Origin: Brevibacterium sp. 'Marine'
GTDB lineage: Bacteria > Actinomycetota > Actinomycetes > Actinomycetales > Brevibacteriaceae
NCBI RefSeq assembly: GCF_012844365.1
Contig: NZ_CP051626.1
Coordinates: 4,092,001-4,156,000 of the forward strand
DNA length: 64,000 nucleotides
Reading direction: 5' to 3'
The notes beneath the pieces were generated by a model that saw only the letters and a list, made by a program, of their open reading frames with translations, ran no database searches and was not told the origin of the DNA. This document shows, piece by piece, positions 44,758 through 54,361 of this stretch (position 1 is its first letter; every line of letters begins with the position of its first letter). The translations under genes and the position numbers were made by a program.

Positions 44758-46092
44758 ATGAGCACTGACGAGCACAGCTCTTCCGCCGCCGGCACTGTCC
44801 GCGGGATTCCGCGGCGACGGCTCTTCGCTCTCGGTGGTGCCGCCGGGGCGCTCGGCATCGCCGGTGTCGGCGGTGGTGCGGTCGGCTATGCGGTGCGCGG
44901 GGCGGAGGAGAAGAAGCAGTCCGCCGTCCATCTCAGCTATCCGTTTCGAGCCGAGAAGCAGCAGGGCATCCTCACTCCCGCTCAGGACAATATGTATACG
45001 GTGGCTTTCGATGTCACGACTGCGGACCGTCAGGCGCTCATCGGCCTCCTCGAGGATTGGACGGTCGCGGCCGAGCAGATGAGCGCCGGCGACCTCGTCG
45101 GGGGTGCTCCGGACGCGAATGCCGAACTGCCGCCGAAGGACTCCGGTGAGGTGTGGGGATATCCGGCCAGCGGACTGACGATCACCTTCGGCTTCGGTGC
45201 CACCCTGTTCGTCGACGAGGCAGGCAAGGACCGTTTCGGTCTGCAGAGCAAGATGCCGCAGGTGCTCAAGGACGGAGTCCCGAAGTTCGCGAACGAAGCC
45301 ATCCATGCCTCCGAAAGCAACGGGGATCTGCTTGTCCAAGCCTGCGCCAATGATCCGCAGGTCGCCGTCCACGCGATCCGCAACCTCACCCGCATCGCTT
45401 TCGGCACTGCGAAGCTCAAGTGGGGGCAGATCGGCTACGGCCGCACCTCCTCGACGTCGACGAAGCAGGAGACGCCGCGCAACCTGTTCGGGTTCAAGGA
45501 CGGGACGAACAACATCAAGAGCGAGGATGCCGACGGCGAACTCGACAAGCACCTGTGGGTGCAGTCCGGCGATGATCCGGCTTCTGATGGCTGGCTGGCC
45601 GGAGGAACGTATTTCATGGCCCGCAAGATCCACATGTACTTGGAGATCTGGGACCGAGTCTCCTTGGCCGAACAGGAGGACATCATCGGCCGCGACAAGC
45701 GCTATGGCGCCCCGCAGTCCGTGGCAGAACCTGCCGCGGACGAAGAGTTCACCCCCATCGACTTCGCAGCGAAGAACGCCGAGGGCGCTCCGGCGATCGA
45801 CGCTCGGTCCCATGTCGCCATCGTCGCTCCTGAACACCACAAGGGGGCGAAGATGCTGCGCCGGGGATACAACTTCACCGATGGCAATGACTCGCTCGGC
45901 CGCCTCGACGCGGGGCTGTTCTTCATCGCCTTCGTGCGGGACCCGCGGACGAACTTCTATCCGATTCTCAAGACGATGGCACAGAAGGATCTGCTCACCG
46001 AGTACTTGCAGCATCGAGCCTCGGCGCTGTTCGCCATTCCGCCCGGCATCGGCACCGGGGACACGATGATCGGCCAGAAGCTCTTCACCTGA
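44758..46092 (+). CDS. efeB: Dye-decolorising peroxidase EfeB, Tat-exported
   Basis: 444 residues. A twin-arginine signal (RRRLFALGG, residues 19-27) precedes the DyP domain. The haem-side motif GFKDGTNN (GxxDG) is at about 245-252, and the proximal His and Arg regions lie in the C-terminal half (HVAIVAPEHH, RRGYNFTDGND). It is exported folded with haem and oxidises iron or releases iron from heme at the cell surface. It is the third gene of efeUOB, 14 bases after efeO. Confidence 0.95.
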   Translation: MSTDEHSSSAAGTVRGIPRRRLFALGGAAGALGIAGVGGGAVGYAVRGAEEKKQSAVHLSYPFRAEKQQGILTPAQDNMYTVAFDVTTADRQALIGLLEDWTVAAEQMSAGDLVGGAPDANAELPPKDSGEVWGYPASGLTITFGFGATLFVDEAGKDRFGLQSKMPQVLKDGVPKFANEAIHASESNGDLLVQACANDPQVAVHAIRNLTRIAFGTAKLKWGQIGYGRTSSTSTKQETPRNLFGFKDGTNNIKSEDADGELDKHLWVQSGDDPASDGWLAGGTYFMARKIHMYLEIWDRVSLAEQEDIIGRDKRYGAPQSVAEPAADEEFTPIDFAAKNAEGAPAIDARSHVAIVAPEHHKGAKMLRRGYNFTDGNDSLGRLDAGLFFIAFVRDPRTNFYPILKTMAQKDLLTEYLQHRASALFAIPPGIGTGDTMIGQKLFT

Positions 46093-46410
46093 CCCACCCT
46101 GCAGCTGCCGCGCACCGTTGCCCCGCCCCGCAACGTCCGGGCGGAATCACAGCACCCCACACCGCCGGTGACGTTGCGCACCGCAAGCGTCATGTCCTCC
46201 ATCTGCGACCCACGAGCATCCGTCACCGCAAGAGGCACAACCTACGACTGCAAATGCATCTGTCACCGGCAGCCGCACAACGCACAGGTGCAACGGGATG
46301 TTATGCAGCTGTCGCGAGGTTCTAGGTGCGACACGTCGTTTTGCCGCGAACACACATGGATGCTCGACCGCCCTCCAGTGCAGACCGCAGCCCCCAACGT
46401 CGTCTGCAGC

Positions 46411-46444
46411 TCAGTGCCCACCGTGAGTCAGTGCCCACGGTGAG
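46411..46444. repeat. 17-bp tandem repeat, two units
   Basis: TCAGTGCCCACCGTGAG (46411-46427) is followed immediately by TCAGTGCCCACGGTGAG (46428-46444), differing at one base. It lies in the gene-free stretch between efeB and rplI. The role is unknown; variable copy number between strains is possible. Confidence 0.7.
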
Positions 46445-46515
46445 CAGGCACCAGCAGCGAGACATCGCCGGCCGCACCCTCACAGCTCCGACAGCCGAAC
46501 CCCACCCATGAATAG

Positions 46516-46553
46516 CGCCGAGGCGGCACCTGGACTCAGGTGCCGCCTCGGCG
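46516..46553 (-). terminator. 16-bp hairpin after the rpsF-ssb-rpsR-rplI operon
   Basis: A perfect 16-bp stem (46516-46531 with 46538-46553) around the loop GGACTC, about 90 bases past the rplI stop on the reverse strand. Both arms carry the repeated 9-mer CCGAGGCGG/CCGCCTCGG, as in the hairpin at 16197. It is also correctly placed to stop the convergent efeUOB transcript. Confidence 0.75.
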
Positions 46554-46642
46554 GTGGTGTGGTGGGGTCGTTCAGACGCTCACCACGTCCGACTCAATCG
46601 GACAAGGGCATCCGGACTGAGACGTCCGGACAAGGCCGTCGA

Positions 46643-47101
46643 TCAGGCCTTGCCGATGACCTCGAACTTGATCTTCGCGGTGATCTCGTCGCCGACGCGC
46701 ACAACAGCGTTGTAGCTGCCGGGGGTCTTGACGTGACCGGTCAGGGCGACCTGACGGCGATCGAAGTCGCGTCCGGTCGCGGTCTGCAGGGCCTCGGCCA
46801 CGAGGGCAGGGGTGACGGCGCCGAAGAGGCGACCGTTCTTGCCGGCCTTCATGTCGATGCGAGCCGTGGTCGACTCGAGTTCGCCCTTGACCTTGATGGC
46901 TTCGTCGTGATCGGCGATCTGCTTGGCCTGGCGGGCCTTGCGCAGAGACTCGATGTGCTTCTCAGCGCCGGCGGACCAGGCCGAAGCCCAGCCACGAGGC
47001 AGAAGCAGGTTGCGTGCGTATCCGGCACGAACCTCGACGACGTCGCCGGCGGCACCGAGGCCGTCGACTTCCTGGTTCAGAATCACTTTGCGGTTAGGCA
47101 T
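46643..47101 (-). CDS. rplI: 50S ribosomal protein bL9
   Basis: 152 residues, slightly longer than usual. The N-terminal RNA-binding domain is visible (KVILNQEVDGLGAAGDVVEV, then GYARNLLLPRGWA), followed by the long connecting helix and the C-terminal domain (RLFGAVTPALVAEAL). Last gene of the rpsF-ssb-rpsR-rplI operon. Confidence 0.98.
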   Translation of the reverse strand: MPNRKVILNQEVDGLGAAGDVVEVRAGYARNLLLPRGWASAWSAGAEKHIESLRKARQAKQIADHDEAIKVKGELESTTARIDMKAGKNGRLFGAVTPALVAEALQTATGRDFDRRQVALTGHVKTPGSYNAVVRVGDEITAKIKFEVIGKA

Positions 47102-47117
47102 GTCTGTCTCCCTCCGA

Positions 47118-47357
47118 TCAGCGAGCTGAGCTCGAGTAGGGCAGAAGTGCCATCTCGCGGGCGTTCTTGACGGCCTTTGCGATGACGCGCTGTTCCTGCA
47201 CGGTCACACCGGTGACGCGACGTGCACGGATCTTGCCGCGGTCGGAAATGAACTTACGGAGCGTAGCGGTGTCCTTGTAGTGGATGTTCGCCGCTTCGCC
47301 CTTCTTGAGCGGATTAGCCTTCTTCTTGATAGGCTTCCGGATCTCTGGCTTTGCCAT
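47118..47357 (-). CDS. rpsR: 30S ribosomal protein bS18
   Basis: 79 residues, basic. [23 protein letters not shown] and [26 protein letters not shown] are the conserved bS18 core (quoted as short motifs DTATLRKF and [11 protein letters not shown]). It lacks the CxxC zinc-type N-terminus, so it is the zinc-free form. It lies in the operon between ssb and rplI. Confidence 0.98.
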   Translation of the reverse strand: MAKPEIRKPIKKKANPLKKGEAANIHYKDTATLRKFISDRGKIRARRVTGVTVQEQRVIAKAVKNAREMALLPYSSSAR

Positions 47358-47404
47358 GAGTATCTCCTGTTAACGAATGTCTCGAAATGTCGTGAAGACG
47401 TGGA

Positions 47405-48031
47405 TCAGAACGGGGGTTCATCGGCGCCGGGGTTGCCCCAGCCGCCGTTGCCGCTCTGCGGGTTCGATGATGCCCACGGGTCATTGGCGGGTGCGTTGTT
47501 GCCGCCCTGGCTGTAACCGCCCTGGCGCTGTCCACCCTGCTGGCCGCCCTGCTGAGGGTTGTTGCCCCAACCGGAGGACTGCTGGTTGCCGAAGCCGCCC
47601 TGCTGGCCGCCTCCGCCCTGGCCTCCACCGAAGCCGCCGCCACCGCCGAAGTTTCCTCCGCCGCTGGGGTTGTTCTTCGTCACCTGGGCGGTGGCGCGTC
47701 GCAGGCTGGGGCCGACTTCGTCGACGTCCAGCTCCATGACTGTGCGCTTCTCGCCTTCCTTGGTTTCGAAGGACCGGGACTTCAGTCGGCCCTGAACGAC
47801 GACCCGTGTACCGCGCTGCAGAGATTCGGCGACGTTCTCTCCCATTTCACGCCACACCGAGCAGCGCAGGAACAGGGTCTCCCCGTCCTTGAACTCGTTG
47901 GCCTGACGGTCGAAGATGCGCGGCGTCGAGGCCACGGTGAAGTTTGCGACTGCCGCACCGTTCGGTGTGAAGCGCAGTTCGGGATCGCTGGTGAGGTTCC
48001 CGACGACCGTGATGACTGTTTCGCCTGCCAT
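47405..48031 (-). CDS. ssb: Single-stranded DNA-binding protein
   Basis: 208 residues. The OB-fold domain covers about residues 1-115 ([35 protein letters not shown]). The long tail is Gly/Gln-rich (repeated GGGQQGG-like units) and ends in the acidic tip DEPPF, which recruits partner proteins. The order rpsF-ssb-rpsR-rplI is the normal actinobacterial arrangement. It binds DNA at forks together with DnaB. Confidence 0.98.
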   Translation of the reverse strand: MAGETVITVVGNLTSDPELRFTPNGAAVANFTVASTPRIFDRQANEFKDGETLFLRCSVWREMGENVAESLQRGTRVVVQGRLKSRSFETKEGEKRTVMELDVDEVGPSLRRATAQVTKNNPSGGGNFGGGGGFGGGQGGGGQQGGFGNQQSSGWGNNPQQGGQQGGQRQGGYSQGGNNAPANDPWASSNPQSGNGGWGNPGADEPPF

Positions 48032-48065
48032 TGAATCTCCTTGAAGCGAGGTAGCTTAAGATGCC

Positions 48066-48356
48066 TTACTTGGCGTCCGGGCGGAGGATCTTCGTGCGCA
48101 GAACGGACTCGTTGAGTCCGAGCTGACGATCGAGTTCCTTGGTCGTTGCAGGCTCGGCGTGGAAGTCAACCACGACGTAGTAGCCTTCGGACTTCTTCTG
48201 GATCTCGTACGCGAAGCGACGACGTCCCCAGATGTCCACGTTGTCGACGGTGCCGTTCTCAGCCGGGACAACCTTGATCAGGTTGTTCACGGTGTCAGCC
48301 AGCGTCCGCTCTTCGAGGTCGTTATCAAGAATGAGCATGAGCTCGTACTTACGCAT
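48066..48356 (-). CDS. rpsF: 30S ribosomal protein bS6
   Basis: 96 residues. [17 protein letters not shown] at the start and [20 protein letters not shown] in the middle are conserved bS6 features. It is the first gene of the rpsF-ssb-rpsR-rplI operon. bS6 pairs with bS18 in the ribosome and in some bacteria binds its own mRNA leader. Confidence 0.98.
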   Translation of the reverse strand: MRKYELMLILDNDLEERTLADTVNNLIKVVPAENGTVDNVDIWGRRRFAYEIQKKSEGYYVVVDFHAEPATTKELDRQLGLNESVLRTKILRPDAK

Positions 48357-48465
48357 ATGTCACCCACCTCCTCTGGTCTTTGCGGCCATGGTCGGTCCAT
48401 GGCAGGAGGGTATATGCACGCCCGCTCCCGGTCCCGTGATGGTCACGAAATGGGAACAGACCTCA

Positions 48466-49908
48466 CTAGTCTAGTCGACCGGTGCGCTGACTGTCATGTC
48501 CGAATCCGTGCTCTTCCTTACGTGCCACGGCCTGATCATCCGCGTGCCCCGGATTGGACCCGTCCGTGGACGTGTTCCCGGGTTCGCCCCCTCGCCGAGG
48601 CGGCTGTCCCCGATCGTCGACAGCGCCGTCGTCGTCCCCTCGCCGAGGCGGCGCTGCAGTGACCGTAGCACCGCGGATACCGCGGCGGTAGAGGTTCTCG
48701 CCGGCCATGATCACGACGAGGACGAGGGCCAGCAGCCGCAGCAGGGTGAACAGGGCGACGAAAGTGGAGTCGAGTCCCTTGTCGGCTTCGAAGCCGGTCA
48801 CATCGCCGAGTTGGATGGCGACGGCGAAGACCGCCTCGGCGAGAGTCCAGACGATGAGCACCCACCAGCGGCGGATGGACAGGGCGATGAAGGGCAGCAG
48901 CCACAGACTGTCCCAGGGCATGAGGCCCGGTGCCAGCAGCAGGCAGCCGCCGATGAGCAGGCAGGCGGCCACTGCCGGATCGAGGCCGGTGCGGCGGACC
49001 ATGTAGAGGGAGACGGCGACGGCGAGGACCACTCCGGCGCTGACGATGATCCACAGCGGTGCCCAGACGGAGGCGTCGCCGAGTTCGGCCATGACCAGGA
49101 TCGAGGCGAAGGATCCGCCGTCGACGGCATCGGAGTACCAATGGATGATCCGGTCGATCGCGGTCAGTTCGACGACGAGCAGCAGCGCCGAGGTGATCGT
49201 GGCCGCGGCGAGCATCATACGCGGATTGCGCGACTTCAGTCCCCGGGCCGGATTCGGTCCGGCCAGGGTCAGCGCCAGGAGGACGAGGAGGGCGAGCGGG
49301 TTGATGAACGTCGCGATGCCCAGCAGCACACCGGCCAACCACCCGCGCGGGCGCAGCGGAAGCGTTCCGAAGAAGAGGACCACAGCCCACACCGCCAACG
49401 CGAGGCCGACCAGGTCGAGAGTGGAGCCGAGCGTGAAGAGGATGAGCGGGGAGGCGAAGACCGCGACCAGCCACCCGCGGAAGCGGGCGAGGGTGAGGAG
49501 CCCGGCGCCGAGTGCCGCGATGCCTGCAGTGTTGAGCAGGAGCACGCCGACCATGAACAGGGAGACGTCGTCGGTGAAGAGGTGGAACAGGTCGACCAGG
49601 CGAGCTTCCAATGGGGCCAAGGCCGCCGCTCCGCCGTGTGACCGGCCGAGCACCTCGGGGTTGGTGTCACCGAGGAACGCCGTGGACAGGGGGCCCGCGC
49701 ACATCCTCGCCGAGGCGGACGGCTGTTCGTATCCCGAGCTCAGACACGGGCCCTGCAGAGTCAGAGCGAGGAAGGTGGTGATGCCGAGGACCGCGGCCAG
49801 CGCGGTGGCCTGCGCACTGGCGAACCGGCGGCCGGCGACACCGAGGTGAATGCCGACCGGACCGCCGAGCAGAGGCTCGGCGATCCGGGTGCTGGACTTC
49901 GAGGGCAT
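48466..49908 (-). CDS. Multi-helix membrane protein next to ponA (Rv0051-like, possible glycosyltransferase)
   Basis: 480 residues with about ten hydrophobic helices. Its place between ponA and rpsF matches the mycobacterial Rv0051 family, which resembles GT-C glycosyltransferases of the DUF2029/GT87 type. GYEQPSASARMCAGPLS and GTLPLRPRGWLAGVLLG lie in the loops and helices. The last 75 residues are a hydrophilic Arg/Asp/Gly tail. It follows ponA by 12 bases. A lipid-linked sugar transferase role is inference. Confidence 0.75.
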   Translation of the reverse strand: MPSKSSTRIAEPLLGGPVGIHLGVAGRRFASAQATALAAVLGITTFLALTLQGPCLSSGYEQPSASARMCAGPLSTAFLGDTNPEVLGRSHGGAAALAPLEARLVDLFHLFTDDVSLFMVGVLLLNTAGIAALGAGLLTLARFRGWLVAVFASPLILFTLGSTLDLVGLALAVWAVVLFFGTLPLRPRGWLAGVLLGIATFINPLALLVLLALTLAGPNPARGLKSRNPRMMLAAATITSALLLVVELTAIDRIIHWYSDAVDGGSFASILVMAELGDASVWAPLWIIVSAGVVLAVAVSLYMVRRTGLDPAVAACLLIGGCLLLAPGLMPWDSLWLLPFIALSIRRWWVLIVWTLAEAVFAVAIQLGDVTGFEADKGLDSTFVALFTLLRLLALVLVVIMAGENLYRRGIRGATVTAAPPRRGDDDGAVDDRGQPPRRGGEPGNTSTDGSNPGHADDQAVARKEEHGFGHDSQRTGRLD

Positions 49909-49920
49909 GACTCGAGGTTA

Positions 49921-52287
49921 CTAGTCTCTGTTGTCGCGATTCCCATCGGCGACGCCATCGACGAGGCCCTTGTCATTTCCTCCGCCGTTGTCGCCGGGGT
50001 CATCCGGATTGTCCGGAGGCTCTACTGGAAGTGACGGCTCCGGCTTGTCGTCCGCGGAATCAGTCCCGTCCTTCGAGTCCTTTCCATCGGTGTCGTTCGA
50101 ACCTTCGTCGCCGTCGGCCTCGGCGTCCTCTTCCTTGCCCTTGTCGGCTTCGTCGTCCGGTTCCTTGGTCGGCTCCTCGATCGGTGCCTTCGTCTCGGGA
50201 GACTCGTCCTCACCGTCGCTGCCGTCGTTGCTGCCCGACGGTGCCTTCGGTTCGGGCTTGGGTGCGACCGGCTCGTTCGTATTGGTCGGCTTGGGCTTGT
50301 CCGGCAGCTCGCCGCGGGCCGGGAACTGCTCGACCTTCTCACCTTGGAGGGCCTTCTGCATGTAGTCGGTCCAGACCTGCACAGGGAACGAACCGCCCGT
50401 GACTTCGCCGCGGCCGCCGTAAGCGCCGATGGACAGCTGTTTGCCGTCGACCTCTCGGTAGAGGACGACCGAGGTCGCGAGGTTCGGGGTGTAACCGGAG
50501 AACCAGGCGGCCTTGTTGCCGTTCGTCGTACCGGTCTTGCCGGCGGCAGGACGCCCGAGGTTCTGCGCGTAGCTGCCGGAACCGCCCTGGACGACCTGGC
50601 TCAACGCATACGAGGTCTCGGCGGCGACCGCCTTGTCGAAGACGCGCTTGCCCTTGGTGTCCGCCTTGTACACTTCCTTGTCCTCGGCGCCCTGCGTGAC
50701 CGTCTTGATCGCATGGGTCTCGTGGTGAACACCATTGGAGGCGAAGGTCGCGTAGGCATTGGCCATGTCGAGGGGCTTGACGCTGGGCACACCGAGGACG
50801 GTGGACGGGTTCGCCTTGCTCATGTCCTGAGTGCACTGCCCGGTGTCGCCGGTCTCCAGCTGCTTTTCCGTACAAGCGGGGCTGACGCCCGCACGTTCGG
50901 CGACATCGATCGTCTTGTCCGTGCCCACCTGGACGTTGAGTGCGGCATAGGCGGTGTTGATCGACGACTGGGTGGCCTTGAGCAGGCTCACCGGTCCATA
51001 ACTCGTGTTTCCGAAGTTCTTCACCAGCCACGGCTGGCCGTTGTTGTCGATCGACGTCGGGCTGGCACCCGGATAGGTGTCCGTCAACCGCACACCATTC
51101 TCCAGCCCTGCAACGAGGGCGAAGGGCTTGAAGGTCGAACCGGCCTGCACATGGCTCTGAGTCGAGGCATTGAACGCCTGGTCCAGGTAGTTCTTGCCCC
51201 CATAGAAGGCTTCGATTCCGCCGTCATCCGGGTCGATCGAGACGAGCCCGGCCTGCATGCCTTCGGGCTGGTCCTGCGGGAGGGTCTTGATGGCCTGCTC
51301 GGCCGCCTTCATCCGGTCCTTGTCGAAGGTGGTGACGATGTTGTAGCCACCGCGGTCGAGCTGAGCCTCATCGATGTCGAGCTTCGCCAGCGCCTCACGG
51401 CGGACGAAGTCCCACATGTAGCCCTTCTGGCCCGACAGCGAGGACTCCTTGTTCTGCTTCTGCACCTTCGGCATCTCGACCTTGGCGGCCTGTTCCTCGG
51501 TGATGAAGCCTTCGTCGACCATGTTCTTGACCACATAGTTGAAGCGGTCCTCATAGGCCTCAGGGTTGTCCGAGGGATCGGCGGCACCGGGGCGCTGGAT
51601 CATCGCGGCAAGCAGAGCGGACTCGCTGACGTTGAGCTCCGAGGCCGGCTTGTCGAAGTAGTTCTGTGCGGCCACCTCGACGCCGTAGGAACGACGCCCG
51701 AGGTAGATCGTGTTGAGGTAGTTCGCGAGGATCTCATCCTTCGACTGCTGCTGGTCGATCTTGAGCGAGATGAACATCTCCTTGACCTTGCGATCAAGCG
51801 AGTGCTCGTTCGTGAGGTAGAAGTTCTTCACGTACTGCTGGGTGATCGTCGAACCGCCGCCCGCGTACTGGTTCGTCGCCACACCGACGACGGCGCGGGA
51901 GAGACCCTTGATCGAGATGCCGCGGTTCTCGTAGAACGAGGTGTCCTCGGCAGCGATCGCGGCCTTCTGCATGGGTTCGGAGATCTCGTCGATCTCCACG
52001 GACTTGCGATCCTCGACCTTGTACTGGCCGATCGGCGTCTTGCCGTCGCTGTAGTAGATCGTCGAGGTCTGACCGGTGGCCTCGAGGTTCGGCTCGGGGA
52101 TATCCGTTGCGGCATACCCGACGGCGAATGCCACGCACAGGGCGATGACGAGGCTGAGCCCGCCGACGACGAGTATGCGAATGCTCGGCAGGAAGCGAGT
52201 CCATCCGCTCACACCCGCTCTGGGGTAGTTGAGCAGATTCTTCGTATTCTTGCCGATGTTCTTGGCTGTGTGTTGTCCCTTAGCCAC
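49921..52287 (-). CDS. ponA: Class A penicillin-binding protein 1 (transglycosylase-transpeptidase)
   Basis: 788 residues. One N-terminal helix (about 35-57) is followed by the GT51 domain with AAEDTSFYENRG and GGGSTITQQYVKNFYL. The transpeptidase domain has SxxK in AGSTFKPF, SxN in SSINTAY and KTGTT near the end. The C-terminal tail of about 130 residues is Pro/Asp/Glu-rich and probably extracellular. It polymerises and crosslinks peptidoglycan. It leads the operon with the Rv0051-like gene and may read through to rpsF. Confidence 0.96.
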   Translation of the reverse strand: MAKGQHTAKNIGKNTKNLLNYPRAGVSGWTRFLPSIRILVVGGLSLVIALCVAFAVGYAATDIPEPNLEATGQTSTIYYSDGKTPIGQYKVEDRKSVEIDEISEPMQKAAIAAEDTSFYENRGISIKGLSRAVVGVATNQYAGGGSTITQQYVKNFYLTNEHSLDRKVKEMFISLKIDQQQSKDEILANYLNTIYLGRRSYGVEVAAQNYFDKPASELNVSESALLAAMIQRPGAADPSDNPEAYEDRFNYVVKNMVDEGFITEEQAAKVEMPKVQKQNKESSLSGQKGYMWDFVRREALAKLDIDEAQLDRGGYNIVTTFDKDRMKAAEQAIKTLPQDQPEGMQAGLVSIDPDDGGIEAFYGGKNYLDQAFNASTQSHVQAGSTFKPFALVAGLENGVRLTDTYPGASPTSIDNNGQPWLVKNFGNTSYGPVSLLKATQSSINTAYAALNVQVGTDKTIDVAERAGVSPACTEKQLETGDTGQCTQDMSKANPSTVLGVPSVKPLDMANAYATFASNGVHHETHAIKTVTQGAEDKEVYKADTKGKRVFDKAVAAETSYALSQVVQGGSGSYAQNLGRPAAGKTGTTNGNKAAWFSGYTPNLATSVVLYREVDGKQLSIGAYGGRGEVTGGSFPVQVWTDYMQKALQGEKVEQFPARGELPDKPKPTNTNEPVAPKPEPKAPSGSNDGSDGEDESPETKAPIEEPTKEPDDEADKGKEEDAEADGDEGSNDTDGKDSKDGTDSADDKPEPSLPVEPPDNPDDPGDNGGGNDKGLVDGVADGNRDNRD

Positions 52288-52427
52288 CCAAGGTCCTCCA
52301 GGTCAGTCAGCCTGCCGCAATGCGTGGCGACGAGGTCCGAAAAAGGTCAAAGACGCCAATCAGTCTCGCACGCATTCATTAGTAGAGGATGAAAAAGTGC
52401 TGAGCCTGACGCCCTGCAGACTTGCCA

Positions 52428-52454
52428 GGTTACCGAATAGTTCTCAGAGTAACC
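52428..52454. promoter_or_regulatory. Inverted repeat in the ponA upstream region
   Basis: GGTTAC (52428-52433) and GTAACC (52449-52454) form a 6-bp inverted repeat with a 15-base spacer, about 140 bases ahead of the ponA start, in an otherwise gene-free AT-richer stretch (52288-52546). It may be an operator. The regulator is unknown. Confidence 0.3.
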
Positions 52455-52546
52455 CTGCATTCGGCATCTCACCAGGCATTTTAAGCCACGACTGGAGAAT
52501 CAACTGTGACGGGTGCGTGTTTGCTCACATTCAAGCGCCCGCGCGC

Positions 52547-54253
52547 TCAGCTCTTGAGGTCGAAGTCCGTGTCGGCGTACTCGGTGCCCTCGACGGCGGG
52601 TTCGCCGCTGAACGGATGCAGCTGATCCTCGCGGGCCCGCAGCTCGACGCGACGGATCTTGCCGGAGATCGTCTTCGGCAGTTCGGCGAACTCGAGGCGG
52701 CGGATGCGCTTGTACGGTGCCAGGTGCTCCCGGCAGTAGGCGAGGATCGACCGCGCGGTCTCGGCATCGGCCTCGAACTTGCTCGAGACGACGACATACG
52801 CCTTGGGCACAGCCAGACGCACCGGATCCGGCGACGGCACGACAGCCGCCTCGGCGACGGCCTCGTGCTCGATGAGCACGCTTTCGAGCTCGAAGGGCGA
52901 GAGTCGGTAATCGCTGGCCTTGAACACATCGTCGGCGCGACCGACATAGGTGATGTAGCCGTCCTCATCCCGGGAGGCCACGTCACCGGTGTGGTAGACG
53001 CCGCCGTCGAAGGCCTCTGCGGTCTTCTCCGGGTTGCTCCAGTATCCGGTAGTCAGGCCGATGGGTCGGGGATCGAGGCGCAGGCAGATCTCGCCCTCGT
53101 CGCTTTCCTCACCGGTCGCCGGGTCGATGAGCACGACATCGAATCCGGGCAGGGCCTTGCCCATCGAACCGTATTTGAGCTCCTGATCGGGCGAGTTGCC
53201 GATCTGCAGAGTCGACTCGGTCTGGCCGAACCCGTCGCGGATGAGCACGCCCCATTCGCTGTGGACGCGATCGATGATCTCGGGGTTGAGGGGCTCGCCG
53301 GCGCCGAGGGCCTTCGACGGGGGATTCTTCAGATGGCCCAGGTCAGCCTGGATGAGCATGCGCCACACGGTCGGCGGGGCGCAGAAGCTCGTCACTCCCA
53401 CGCGGTCCATCGTCTCCATGAGGGCGTTGGCGTCGAAGCGCGAGTAGTTATAGAGGAAGACGCAGGCTTCGGCGATCCACGGGGTGAAGATGTTCGACCA
53501 GGCGTGCTTGGCCCACCCGGGCGAGGCGACGTTGAGGTGGACGTCGCCGGGTGTCAGGCCCATCCAGTACATCGTCGAGAGGTGACCCACCGGGTAGGAG
53601 ACATGGGTGTGGGCGACCATCTTCGCCTTCGAGGTGGTGCCCGAGGTGAAGTAGAGGAGCATCAGGTCATCGGCGCGCGAGCTGCCCTGAGGGTCGAATT
53701 CGGTGCTCTCGTCATCGGCATCGGAGTAGCTGTAGTCCTGCTGGCGGGTGGGCTCCCCGCCGACGACGATGCGCACGACTTCGACATCGACGTCATCGAA
53801 CTTCGCGGCATCCTCGGCGCCGGCGACGACGAACTCGGCCCGACCGCGCTCGGCCCGGTCGGTGAGGTCGATGGGGCCCAGCTGTGTCGTGGCGGGCATG
53901 AGCACGGCACCGAGCTTGATGCCGGCGAGCATCGTCTCCCACAGCTCGACCTGGTTGTTCAGCATGACCATGACGTGGTCGCCGCGCTTGACCCCGGCCC
54001 GGCGGAGATGATTCGCCACCTGGTTCGACCGGGCAGAGAGCTCCGCGAAGCTCCACTTGCCCTCAGTTCCGTCCTGCTCGACGATCCACAGGGCCGGTTT
54101 GTCGTTGTTCTCGGCGATCTTGTCGAACCAGTCGAGTGCGAAGTTGAAGTGTGTGAAACGCGGCCATTCGAACTGTTCGCGGGCGGCCTCGTAGTCGCTG
54201 CGGAGCTCGATCAGCTTGTCTCGGGACGCACGGAACTCCTCGGTCACTGTCAT
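52547..54253 (-). CDS. AMP-forming acyl-CoA synthetase
   Basis: 568 residues. The P-loop-like motif is LLYFTSGTTSKAKMVAHTH, with DGFGQTESTLQIGN as the A5 region. YHTGDVASRDEDGYITYVGRADDVFKASDYRLS covers A7-A8 (short motifs YHTGDVA and GRADDVFK). The catalytic Lys is in KTISGKIRR near the C-terminus. This pattern suits medium-chain acyl-CoA synthetases (ACSM-like). ATG 54253 has GAGGAG ahead. It activates acids with CoA and is not in a visible pathway operon. Confidence 0.92.
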   Translation of the reverse strand: MTVTEEFRASRDKLIELRSDYEAAREQFEWPRFTHFNFALDWFDKIAENNDKPALWIVEQDGTEGKWSFAELSARSNQVANHLRRAGVKRGDHVMVMLNNQVELWETMLAGIKLGAVLMPATTQLGPIDLTDRAERGRAEFVVAGAEDAAKFDDVDVEVVRIVVGGEPTRQQDYSYSDADDESTEFDPQGSSRADDLMLLYFTSGTTSKAKMVAHTHVSYPVGHLSTMYWMGLTPGDVHLNVASPGWAKHAWSNIFTPWIAEACVFLYNYSRFDANALMETMDRVGVTSFCAPPTVWRMLIQADLGHLKNPPSKALGAGEPLNPEIIDRVHSEWGVLIRDGFGQTESTLQIGNSPDQELKYGSMGKALPGFDVVLIDPATGEESDEGEICLRLDPRPIGLTTGYWSNPEKTAEAFDGGVYHTGDVASRDEDGYITYVGRADDVFKASDYRLSPFELESVLIEHEAVAEAAVVPSPDPVRLAVPKAYVVVSSKFEADAETARSILAYCREHLAPYKRIRRLEFAELPKTISGKIRRVELRAREDQLHPFSGEPAVEGTEYADTDFDLKS

Positions 54254-54361
54254 TGTGGTCTCCTCATCTATCGCCACCGTCACAGCCTGTGACGTCACAC
54301 ACAAATCTAAACGATAATGAAGCTACCAGCACTGATCAGCCGGTGGGCAGGCGGGGGTCGA

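Larger units (their letters stand above)
46093..46642. other. 550-base gene-free stretch between efeB and rplI
   Basis: The ends of two convergent units (efeB forward, rplI reverse). Small open frames on both strands lack ribosome sites and any family resemblance. It contains a 17-bp tandem repeat and a strong hairpin (listed separately). Short elements such as CACCG/GTCACCG recur several times. It looks like degenerate or non-coding sequence. Confidence 0.5.
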
